Source: Candidatus Hydrogenedentota bacterium
GTDB taxonomy: Bacteria > Hydrogenedentota > Hydrogenedentia > Hydrogenedentiales > CAITNO01
Direction of reading: 5' to 3'
Length of the DNA stretch: 6,407 nt
Assembly: GCA_903922535.1 (NCBI GenBank)
Contig: CAIXUF010000131.1
Span: 1 to 6,407 of the forward strand
Shown here: one piece after another, positions 1-6,091 of the stretch
Position numbering within the stretch: the first letter of the stretch is position 1
How the letters are laid out: each line of letters starts with the position of its first letter
Notes under the pieces: generated by a model
Seen by the model: the letters and a program-made list of their open reading frames with translations, nothing else
Told to the model about the DNA's origin: nothing
Database searches by the model: none
Translations under genes and position numbers: made by a program

Positions 1-288
1 AGTCCCGTCGGTCTGTTCCAGGTCCACCGCCTCGATCCGAAATTCAAGTCAGCCGAGTGGGGCTTCGTGCTGGCGCGTCCGTGGTGGGGCACAGGGTTGT
101 TCGACCGGTGCGCTATCGCACTGCTCGACTACCTGTTCGGCACGCTCGGAGTCCGGCGCCTGGAAGCGCGGGCGGTGTTTGTCGTGGATCCGGCGGGAGT
201 CATCCGCTATGTGGAATATGTGCCGGAAGTCACCAATGCGCCGGACTATGCGGCGGCACTGGCCGCGGTGAAGGCGCTGCTGGGGTAG
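1..288 (+). CDS. Thiol peroxidase (Tpx)-like protein, C-terminal part
   Basis: This is the 3' end of a gene that enters the window from the left; the frame is open from base 1 to the TAG at 286-288 (95 residues). The last ~40 residues, from ARAVFVVDPAGVIRYVEYVP through TNAPDYAAALAAVKALLG, match the C-terminus of atypical 2-Cys peroxiredoxins of the Tpx type, which reduce hydrogen and alkyl peroxides using thioredoxin. The peroxidatic Cys region would lie upstream of the window. The stretch before residue ~50 is much less Tpx-like. Where family members have the resolving cysteine in a PFAxxRFCG-type motif, this protein reads GFVLARPWWG (residues 21-30), with no Cys; the only Cys is residue 37. 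Codon third positions are G/C-rich throughout, so the upstream half looks coding. It may be a divergent one-Cys relative, a chimeric or decayed gene, or an assembly artefact. Family call fairly sure for the C-terminus; activity unsure. Confidence 0.7.
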   Translation, partial: SPVGLFQVHRLDPKFKSAEWGFVLARPWWGTGLFDRCAIALLDYLFGTLGVRRLEARAVFVVDPAGVIRYVEYVPEVTNAPDYAAALAAVKALLG

Positions 289-305
289 TCGGCACACCCC
301 ATTCA

Positions 306-334
306 TTGACTTTGGGAGAGGGTTTCGCTACTGT
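306..334 (+). promoter_or_regulatory. Candidate sigma70-type promoter for the aminotransferase operon
   Basis: A TTGACT box (306-311, 5 of 6 to consensus) is followed after exactly 17 bp by TACTGT (329-334, 3 of 6, keeping the first TA and last T). It lies in the 101-bp gap between the Tpx-like gene and the first aminotransferase gene, giving a leader of roughly 50 nt. The -10 box is weak and the organism's sigma factor preferences are unknown, so this is a candidate only. Confidence 0.35.
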
Positions 335-353
335 TCCATGAGGCCGTATTCTT

Positions 354-366
354 CCCCGAGTCGGGG
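354..366 (+). other. Small GC hairpin in the leader of the aminotransferase operon
   Basis: CCCCG-AGT-CGGGG can form a 5-bp all-GC stem with a 3-nt loop. It ends 8 nt before the AAAGGAG ribosome-binding site at 375-381. No T-run follows, so it is not a standard intrinsic terminator for the upstream Tpx-like gene. It may be a leader structure or chance. Confidence 0.3.
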
Positions 367-389
367 CAGAAGACAAAGGAGAGTTACTC

Positions 390-1805
390 ATGGCAGTGGG
401 CGAGAAGCGCGGGGGCGGCGGGGCCACCATGACCCGGAAGGAAAAGGATCGAATCTTTGCCCTTTTCGGGCGCTACATCAACAGGAACCAGATCAAGTAC
501 CTCAGTGCGGGACATCTGGACGTTTTCGAGACGCAGCGCGAGGGGGTGGGCTTCACGGACCCCTTGACGGGCAACCGCGTGTATGACTGCTTTACCGCCG
601 CGGGCTGCTTCAATGTGTCGCGCCACAATCCGGACGTGATGGCGGCGCTGGCCGAGGCGGCGGACGGGTTGGACATGGGCAGCCATCTGCTGGGTTCGCC
701 GCAGAAGGAGGAACTGGCCCGCCGCCTGACCGCGCTGGCCCCGGGCGACCTCAACCACGTGATGTTTGCGGCGGGCGGCGGCGAGGCGGTGGAATGCGCC
801 CTGAAGATGGCCCGGGGCGCGACGGGCCGCAAACAGATCATCTCCACCGTGAAGGCCTACCACGGCCACACGGGTTTCGCGCTCAGCGCCAACGGCAAGG
901 AGCATTACCGCCACTGCTTTGAACCGCTCATGCCGGAATTCACCTTTGTGCCCTTCAACGACCTCGATGCCATGACACAGGCGGTCTCGGATAAGACCGC
1001 CGCCGTCATCATCGAACCCGTGCAGGGCGAGGCGGGTATCTTTCCCGCCACGGAAAGCTACCTGCTCGGGTTGCGCGAACTGTGCGACCGGCACGGCGCC
1101 CTGCTGGTCTTCGACGAGATTCAGACGGGTTTCGGCAGGACGGGCCGCATGTTCGCCTCGGAGCATTCGGGCGTGGTCCCCGACATCATGACCGTGGCCA
1201 AATCCCTCGGCGGTGGCCTCTATGCGAACGCGGCCATGCTGTACCGAGACATTCCGCTGCTGCGGGACTTCACGGCGCGGCACCCCGATTTCCACGAGAC
1301 CCACTGCGGCGGCAGCGACATTGCCTGCAGGGTCTCGCTGAAGGTGCTCGACTATCTGGAGGAGCACAGGCTTTGCGAAAACGCGGCGCGGCAGGGCGCG
1401 CGGCTGAAGGGGGCGCTGGCGGATCTGATGCGCGCCAACCCGAAGATCATCAAGGAGGTGCGCGGCGTCGGACTGATGGTGGGTCTGGAGTACGTCGAGG
1501 AGTTCCTGGGCCCCATGATGTCCGACGCGCTGGCGAAGCACGGCGTGTTTGCCGCCTATTCGGGCAACGCGCCGCAGGTGATGCGGTTCATGGTCCCCAT
1601 CACGGTGTCGGACGCGGAGCTGGACGACATTATCACGGCGATTCAGGGCGCCGTCAAGGACATGAAGACGCTGCTGCCGGTGGCACTGCTGGCGGCGAAA
1701 ATACCGGGCGTGCTGAACCTGCTCAACAACGAGAACATCCAGACAACCCTGTTCACCCAGGTCCGAAAAGTGGAAGACTTGTGGCGTCGGATTGCGGGGA
1801 AATAA
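390..1805 (+). CDS. Class III PLP-dependent aminotransferase, lysine-bearing (AT1)
   Basis: A 471-residue cytoplasmic fold-type I enzyme of the ornithine/GABA/acetylornithine aminotransferase class, which moves an amino group between an amine or amino acid and a carbonyl using PLP. Visible core, in order: phosphate-binding turn GGGEAVECAL (129-138); PLP-stacking YHG (157-159); EPVQGEAG (209-216); FDEIQTGFGRTG (241-252) with Asp242 for the pyridine nitrogen; VAKSLGGG with Schiff-base Lys271; FHETHCGGSD (301-310); and carboxylate-binding Arg399. His305 sits where the family has the Thr reaching the partner subunit's PLP phosphate; a Thr is one residue earlier (T304). Residues ~426-471 form a C-terminal extension beyond the usual fold. 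The start is chosen from AAAGGAG at 375-381, 8 nt upstream; ATG 429 is a weaker alternative. It is first in a three-gene operon. Family is certain; the substrate is not identifiable. Confidence 0.93.
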   Translation: MAVGEKRGGGGATMTRKEKDRIFALFGRYINRNQIKYLSAGHLDVFETQREGVGFTDPLTGNRVYDCFTAAGCFNVSRHNPDVMAALAEAADGLDMGSHLLGSPQKEELARRLTALAPGDLNHVMFAAGGGEAVECALKMARGATGRKQIISTVKAYHGHTGFALSANGKEHYRHCFEPLMPEFTFVPFNDLDAMTQAVSDKTAAVIIEPVQGEAGIFPATESYLLGLRELCDRHGALLVFDEIQTGFGRTGRMFASEHSGVVPDIMTVAKSLGGGLYANAAMLYRDIPLLRDFTARHPDFHETHCGGSDIACRVSLKVLDYLEEHRLCENAARQGARLKGALADLMRANPKIIKEVRGVGLMVGLEYVEEFLGPMMSDALAKHGVFAAYSGNAPQVMRFMVPITVSDAELDDIITAIQGAVKDMKTLLPVALLAAKIPGVLNLLNNENIQTTLFTQVRKVEDLWRRIAGK

Positions 1806-1809
1806 CGGC

Positions 1810-2967
1810 ATGAATACGGCAATACTTGAGGGAAAACGCGCGGGTGCGCACTTCTTTGACACCAACGGCCGCAAGTACATCGACGGCGACAGTTCGGCGG
1901 GGATTTTCAACCTGGGCCGCAGGCACCCGGAACTGGCGGAGGAACTGAAGCGCGCCATGCGCGCCACGGACCAGGGCAATTTCCCCATCATTAGCCAGGA
2001 GAAGGCACTGCTCGCCGAGGCGCTGGCCAAGTTTGTGCCCGGCAAACTCGAATGCAGCCTGTTCGGCGTCACGCGCGGAGAGGCCTTCGACGCCGCCTGC
2101 AAGGTGGTGCGCGGATACACCGGGCGGCCCGGCCTGGTGACTGTCGACGGCGGCTGGTACGGCCAGACGGGATTTGCGCTCAGCCTGTCGCAGCGTGAAG
2201 ACAGGCACCTGTTCGAGCCGCTCGTTCCGGGCACCGCGGTCATCCCCTTCGGCGATATGGGGGCGGCGAACAGCGCCATCGGCGCGGACACGGCGGCGGT
2301 CTTCCTTGAACCGATGCAGGCCGAGAACGGATGCCGGGCGGTGAGCGCGGAGTACGCGCGGGGTCTGGCCGATCTGTGCCGTGTGCGGGGCGCGCTGCTG
2401 GTGTTCGACGAGACGCAGACCAATTTCGGCCGGACCGGCAAGCCCTTCTACTTCGAGCGGCTGGACGTGGAGCCGGACGTGCTCGTGCTGGGCGAGGCGC
2501 TCGGCGGCGGCCTGTTCCCCATCACGGTCACCATGCTGACGCAGCGGGTGAACGAGTTTATGAACGATCACCCGCTGATCCATCTGTCCACCTTTGGCGG
2601 CTCCGATGTGGGCTGCTGCGTGGCGCGGGTCGCGCTGGACATCTACCGCCGGGAGGAGCCCTGGAAGAACGCTGCGGCCATGGAGCCCAAATTGCGCTCG
2701 GCCTTTGGCGTGCTGGCGCGCGACTATCCCAGGTTGCTGTTCGGTGTGCAGGGCGCCGGCCTGCTGCTCGCGCTGCAAACGTTCTCGGCCGATGCGGCGA
2801 AAAGACTCTGTCAGGCCTGTCTGCAACACGGGCTGCTGCTGGCGCCCGGCAAGGTGGCGAAAGACACCGTGGTGGTGCGGCCGAGCCTGCTGATCACCGA
2901 GGATGAGGCGGGCGAACTCGTGGCGGCGCTGGACCTGGCGCTGCACCACTGCGCCGCCGGCGCATGA
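1810..2967 (+). CDS. Class III aminotransferase homologue lacking the PLP lysine (AT2)
   Basis: A 385-residue homologue of the preceding protein, clearly aligned through SAGIFNLGRRHPE (29-41), FDETQTNFGRTG (199-210, Asp200 kept), LGGGLFP (231-237), STFGGSDVGC (260-269) and VRPSLLIT (356-363, Arg357 kept). The residue aligned with the Schiff-base lysine, 29 positions after the conserved Asp in both proteins, is Glu229 (codon GAG 2494-2496). The phosphate turn reads TRGEA (88-92) and the PLP-stacking site WYG (116-118). Thr261, which in this class reaches across the dimer to the partner's phosphate, is kept. About 37 N-terminal residues of the upstream protein have no counterpart. ATG 1810 is preferred, with GGGGA at 1796-1800; an in-frame TTG at 1792 would overlap the previous gene by 14 bp. 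It is unlikely to transaminate alone and may be the partner or regulatory subunit of AT1. Confidence 0.9.
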   Translation: MNTAILEGKRAGAHFFDTNGRKYIDGDSSAGIFNLGRRHPELAEELKRAMRATDQGNFPIISQEKALLAEALAKFVPGKLECSLFGVTRGEAFDAACKVVRGYTGRPGLVTVDGGWYGQTGFALSLSQREDRHLFEPLVPGTAVIPFGDMGAANSAIGADTAAVFLEPMQAENGCRAVSAEYARGLADLCRVRGALLVFDETQTNFGRTGKPFYFERLDVEPDVLVLGEALGGGLFPITVTMLTQRVNEFMNDHPLIHLSTFGGSDVGCCVARVALDIYRREEPWKNAAAMEPKLRSAFGVLARDYPRLLFGVQGAGLLLALQTFSADAAKRLCQACLQHGLLLAPGKVAKDTVVVRPSLLITEDEAGELVAALDLALHHCAAGA

Positions 2968-4169
2968 AGGCGCTGTATTTCGAAAACGATCCGCTGCGCT
3001 ACGCGCTGTACCGCACGGCGCGGCTCCTGCATCCCTTTCCCCGTCTGGGCCCGCTGTCTCCGGTCCGCCATGCCGAAGTGCCCGAACCCACGCTGCCCAA
3101 TGGCCGTTGGCTCAAGGTGCGCAACATCGCCTGCGGCCTGTGCGGCACCGACATCCATTTCATGCAGATGGACATGTCGCCGAAAAGCTATTCGACCGCG
3201 TTGCCCGGGATAAAGCGCAAATACCTGGGACACGAGTGCGTGGGTGAAGTCGTCGAGGCGGGGGCGGAGGTGGAAGGATTTCGCGCCGGTGACCGCGTGG
3301 CGCTGCCCATGGACTGGCCGTGCTGTGCGCAGATGGAGATAAGTCCTCCGTGCCGACCATGCGCTGCGGGCAGTCCCATGCTTTGCGAGAACCTCGGATT
3401 GGGCACCGTGCCCGACGCCGTGGGCGGCGGCTTCTCACCGCGCATGGCGGTGCATCGCAGTCAGCTCTTCAAGGTCCCCAACGCGCTCGGCAACGATGCC
3501 GCAACGCTGCTGGAACCCATGGCCTGCGCCGCGCACGGTGTGCTGAAAGCGGCGGATTATTCTGTGCCCGGCGCGCGGGTGCTGGTCATCGGCGGCGGCA
3601 CGATCGGCCTGCTTGCCGTGGCGGCATGCCGGGTGCTTGCGCCCGGCGTCGGGGTGTTTGCCTCCGTGCGGTATCCTTTCCAGGCGAAAGTCGCCGGGGC
3701 GCTGGGCGCGCGGGTGCTGTCCGGCACCGGAAGCATTTATGCGCGGTCTGCCCGGGCCACAAATGGACGCCATATCAAGGGCATGTTTGGCAATGAGATT
3801 ATCCTGGGCGGCTTTGACGCCGTGCTGGACACGGTTGGCGGCGCGGCCAGTCTGCAGGATGCGCTGCGGCTTGCGCGGCCGGGCGGCAGGGTGGTGCTGC
3901 TGGGGATAGACTTCTCACCGGGCCGTTTGGATTACTCACCCATCTGGGCGCGCGAGGTGGAGGTGACGGGGATCAACTGTCACGGCATCGAGCGCGACGG
4001 ACGCAGCACTTTCGAGATTGCGGCGGAGGTTCTCGGGAAGACGCCCGAACTGCCGGGCCTAATCATCACGCACCGCTTTGCCATGGACGACTACAGACAG
4101 GCCCTGCGGGCGTTCATGAACAAGCGCGAATCGGGGGCGATCAAAATCGTCCTGGAGCACGGCAAATAG
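2964..4169 (+). CDS. Zinc-dependent medium-chain dehydrogenase (threonine dehydrogenase-like)
   Basis: A 401-residue cytoplasmic oxidoreductase of the alcohol / sorbitol / threonine dehydrogenase superfamily, expected to interconvert an alcohol and a carbonyl with NAD(P). The catalytic zinc site is visible as CGLCGTDIH (Cys60), GHE (His90, Glu91) and EPMACAAHG (Glu184). A structural-zinc lobe with Cys120/121, Cys130, Cys133 and Cys141 has a longer gap after its first Cys than the usual CxxCxxC pattern. The Rossmann domain opens with VLVIGGGTIG (206-215); GGFDAVLDTVGG and THRFAMDDYRQAL are typical C-terminal motifs. A longer-than-usual N-terminus (~20 extra residues) precedes the GroES-like domain. 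Its ATG overlaps the preceding stop as ATGA, and no strong ribosome-binding site is seen, so translation is probably coupled. The operon suggests it makes or uses the carbonyl substrate of the aminotransferases; that is inference. Confidence 0.92.
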   Translation: MKALYFENDPLRYALYRTARLLHPFPRLGPLSPVRHAEVPEPTLPNGRWLKVRNIACGLCGTDIHFMQMDMSPKSYSTALPGIKRKYLGHECVGEVVEAGAEVEGFRAGDRVALPMDWPCCAQMEISPPCRPCAAGSPMLCENLGLGTVPDAVGGGFSPRMAVHRSQLFKVPNALGNDAATLLEPMACAAHGVLKAADYSVPGARVLVIGGGTIGLLAVAACRVLAPGVGVFASVRYPFQAKVAGALGARVLSGTGSIYARSARATNGRHIKGMFGNEIILGGFDAVLDTVGGAASLQDALRLARPGGRVVLLGIDFSPGRLDYSPIWAREVEVTGINCHGIERDGRSTFEIAAEVLGKTPELPGLIITHRFAMDDYRQALRAFMNKRESGAIKIVLEHGK

Positions 4170-4176
4170 TTACTGA

Positions 4177-4255
4177 CTCTGCGTACCTCTGCGTCCTCCG
4201 CGTCTCTGCGTTAAATGCTTCCGAACGCCAACGCAGAGACGCGGAGGACGCAGAG
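4177..4255 (+). repeat. Perfect 26-bp inverted repeat of CTCTGCGT-type units
   Basis: The left arm 4187-4212 and right arm 4230-4255 are exact reverse complements over 26 bp, separated by a 17-nt loop. The left side is built from 8-bp units: CTCTGCGT (4177-4184), CTCTGCGT (4187-4194), CTCCGCGT (4196-4203) and CTCTGCGT (4204-4211), at steps of 10, 9 and 8 bp. The right arm contains three of these units inverted. Similar short-period repeats are known from many environmental bacterial genomes; whether they move is not shown here. Confidence 0.93.
4187..4255. terminator. Possible bidirectional terminator between convergent genes
   Basis: The 26-bp stem lies between the stop of the dehydrogenase gene (4169) and the stop of the convergent hydrolase gene (4273), so transcripts from both sides run into it. 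Neither side has a T-run after the stem, so it is not a canonical intrinsic terminator. It could still block read-through or protect 3' ends. Role inferred from position. Confidence 0.4.
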
Positions 4256-4272
4256 TGATTTCTGAGAGGGAC

Positions 4273-5505
4273 CTATTTGGCGGGCAGTTCTTCATGTTCG
4301 CTGCTCACTATCCGGTCTTTCTCATCTGTTAGGTTGATGTAGTAAACCGTCGTCCCTTCCGGAATCTCGCCCGCGGCCCGACCGGCCTTGGTGTCCAGTT
4401 TGGCGGGGACAGCCTCCCAGAGCCGGTCCTGCCATTTGCCGGTGGCCTTGGTGTAATGCAACTCGGCCTTGGTTATGGGCGTCTTCGCCGAATACGCCAC
4501 CCAGGCCGTGTTGCCGTCACGGCCCTGTTTGGTGATGGCGGCCAGCGGCGTGCCGCCGGTGAGGATGCTGTCCGCGAACGCGTGGATTTCCTCCGGGTTC
4601 TCCCCGGCGCCGCCGTGGCCGTGGGGCATGCGCGGACGAAGGGCAAGCGTGTGCGGCCCTTTCGGCAGGCGGTAGGACTTCTGCAGCGAATCCATGGGAT
4701 AGGCAAAGTCATTGGTGCCCGTCACCCACAGCATCGGCATGGACGCGCGCGGCAGGTAGACCGACGGGTCCCACAAGCCCAGCCACTTGGCGGACTTTTC
4801 CGCGCCCATCGCTTCGAAATCCTTAAGCCAAGCCGAATTTTCGCCGAGGAATCCGCAGCCGTAGACCGGCACGGCGAGTTTGAACCGGTCATCGACGCCG
4901 GCGGTGATGCACGTCAGATAGCCGCCCCAGGAAATGCCCGTGATGCCGGTGCGCGACCCGTCCACTTCGGGAAACGAGCAAATCAGCGAGTGCCCAAGCA
5001 CCACGTCGGCCACGGCGTGATAGGACCACTGGTCGGTGGTGGGCGCATCGACATGTTCGAAATCGCCCCAGCCGCCGGGACCGCCCTGCGCGTCGCGCTC
5101 CCAGTGGCCGTAGGTGCCGCGCGGCACGCAGCCGCAGGTGTCCATCGCAATGGCGGCGTAGCCGCGGCTGTTCCACAGGCGCACCCACACGGCAAAGGCC
5201 GTGCCGCCGCCGCCGTGTACCAGCACCATGGCGGGCACCTTCTTTCCCGGCTCCGTTTTGGGCAGGCCGTACCACGCGAACACACGTGTCGGCGCGTCCT
5301 TGTACGGCACACCGTCATAGAACAGCGCGGAGACGCCCTCCTCGGAGAACCCCTCCGCGGGTGCGCTCTTGGGCGTCTGGGAGAGCGCCTGCATATCCCA
5401 GGGCATCGCGGCGGGCTCAACCGCGGGCGCCAACGCGCACAGCATAAGAAATGCGGGAAGAACCACGGCGAATGTTGCATGGGACAAGCTGTCTCGCTCA
5501 GTCAT
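4273..5505 (-). CDS. Secreted alpha/beta hydrolase, acetyl-xylan-esterase / S9-like
   Basis: A 410-residue exported serine hydrolase. The first ~33 residues look like a signal peptide: polar start MTERDSLSHA, hydrophobic TFAVVLPAFLMLCAL, then small residues. The catalytic domain shows oxyanion motif HGGGG (97-101), nucleophile elbow GISWGG with Ser192, acid Asp266 in TGTNDFAYP, and a His in MPHGHGG (295 or 297). Residues ~316-410 form a separate, probably beta-sandwich domain (AELHYTKATGKW, TTVYYINLTD). Such proteins in environmental bacteria are usually labelled acetylxylan esterase, dienelactone hydrolase or prolyl oligopeptidase family; the exact ester or peptide substrate is unknown. Several Cys (124, 126, 176, 199, 217) could form disulfides outside the cytoplasm. 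The start was chosen because AAAGG lies 8 nt upstream and the signal peptide begins there; the frame is open 35 codons further upstream without signal-like sequence. It converges on the aminotransferase operon. Confidence 0.88.
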   Translation of the reverse strand: MTERDSLSHATFAVVLPAFLMLCALAPAVEPAAMPWDMQALSQTPKSAPAEGFSEEGVSALFYDGVPYKDAPTRVFAWYGLPKTEPGKKVPAMVLVHGGGGTAFAVWVRLWNSRGYAAIAMDTCGCVPRGTYGHWERDAQGGPGGWGDFEHVDAPTTDQWSYHAVADVVLGHSLICSFPEVDGSRTGITGISWGGYLTCITAGVDDRFKLAVPVYGCGFLGENSAWLKDFEAMGAEKSAKWLGLWDPSVYLPRASMPMLWVTGTNDFAYPMDSLQKSYRLPKGPHTLALRPRMPHGHGGAGENPEEIHAFADSILTGGTPLAAITKQGRDGNTAWVAYSAKTPITKAELHYTKATGKWQDRLWEAVPAKLDTKAGRAAGEIPEGTTVYYINLTDEKDRIVSSEHEELPAK

Positions 5506-5511
5506 GTGAAG

Positions 5512-5523
5512 AACCTTTCGGTT
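5512..5523 (-). promoter_or_regulatory. GNRA-loop hairpin over the hydrolase ribosome-binding site
   Basis: In the mRNA sense this reads AACC-GAAA-GGTT: a 4-bp stem closed by a GAAA tetraloop. The AAAGG ribosome-binding site, 8 nt before the ATG, lies in the loop and 3' stem. A second hairpin, GCGGG-AAGAA-CCCGC, lies upstream at 5539-5553. The stems are short, so any regulatory effect is speculative. Confidence 0.4.
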
Positions 5524-5591
5524 GGTGTGTCGCAATGTGCGGGTTCTTCCCGCAATGTTCGCTGGCAGTCTCGGGGCGGTCGCGGCAGGTG

Positions 5592-5620
5592 AATACACAG
5601 ACCAATTCATGCTGTCTCAA
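5592..5620 (-). promoter_or_regulatory. Candidate sigma70-type promoter for the hydrolase gene
   Basis: On the minus strand, TTGAGA (5615-5620, 5 of 6) and TGTATT (5592-5597, 4 of 6) are separated by exactly 17 bp. The predicted leader is about 80 nt and would include both small hairpins upstream of the start codon. No other evidence supports it. Confidence 0.38.
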
Positions 5621-5774
5621 TCGCCTCACAATGTTATGCGCCGACGAAATTGCCACCGCACAAGACCCGACCAACGGGAACGACCCATGATGTCAGATGC
5701 ATCCGCCAAACAGCAAACTGGGGAAACCGGGCTGATTCTTGGAAAGGATAACCGCAGCCGAAGAAAAAAACATC

Positions 5775-5900
5775 AACCACGGAACGCACGGATCGACACG
5801 CAAAAAGACACAAGAGAAATGAACCTGTATTTACAGGAGAAGTGTGCAATCCGGTGTGTCGCTCCAATTCCTCTGTGTTCCTCTGTGGCCTCTGTGGTTC
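5775..5900 (+). repeat. Degenerate periodic inverted element (AACCAC...CCTCTGTGGTT type)
   Basis: The right part is a tandem of TTCCTCTGTG (5868-5877), the same unit at 5878-5887, and GCCTCTGTG (5888-5896), ending GTT. The left part (from 5775, AACCACGGAACGCACGG onward to ~5811) resembles a degraded reverse complement. The exact palindrome CCTGTA-TT-TACAGG sits between them at 5824-5837. Its minus-strand translation gives NHRGHRGTQRN, a typical peptide produced by such repeats and not evidence of a gene. The right-hand tandem is clear; the pairing of the two halves is weaker. Confidence 0.7.
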
Positions 5901-6064
5901 AAATTCGGAACGCAAACAACAGTGACGATTGGCCAGTAGAGAAGTTTCTGCGGAAACGAATAGAGTTGCCGGACAGCCGCATGAACATGACCAGGCATCT
6001 TGACAAACTTGAAGTCTGTTGGTGGTGGGTGAAAAGGACCAGCTTGGAGGATCAAAAGTATCCA

Positions 6065-6091
6065 ATCCTGTTTGTCATGTCCGTCCATGTT
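6065..6091 (+). repeat. Degenerate 9-bp tandem (ATCCTGTTT / GTCATGTCC / GTCCATGTT)
   Basis: Three consecutive 9-bp units share a TC-x-TGT or TCCATGT core. They resemble the ATCCTGTTCATCCTGTCC class of short-period intergenic repeats seen in many environmental genomes. The minus-strand reading gives NMDGHDKQDWILLIL, another typical repeat-derived peptide. Only about three units remain, so this looks like a relic. Confidence 0.55.

Noticed and set aside
1792..1809. TTG at 1792 as the start of the second aminotransferase
   Set aside because: ATG at 1810 is a stronger start codon, has GGGGA at a good distance, and gives the common short gap in place of a 14-bp overlap; the TTG adds only six residues without family similarity.
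384..2441. A 685-codon open frame on the minus strand opposite the two aminotransferase genes, with another at 1753-2949
   Set aside because: Long antisense frames are expected opposite GC-rich genes with G/C-ending codons. Their translations are rich in Arg, His, Gln and Ala with no domain, and they conflict with two certain plus-strand genes.
4177..4255. Possible CRISPR array from the repeated CTCTGCGT units
   Set aside because: Units are only 8 bp with 0-2 bp between them, there are no spacers, and no cas genes are nearby.
4456..5592. A 378-codon plus-strand open frame opposite the hydrolase gene
   Set aside because: It is a shadow of the minus-strand hydrolase, which has a signal peptide and full catalytic triad; the plus-strand translation has no domain.
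6000..6005. TTGACA matching a perfect -35 box
   Set aside because: No acceptable -10 sequence is found 16-18 bp downstream (GGTGGTGGGT region).
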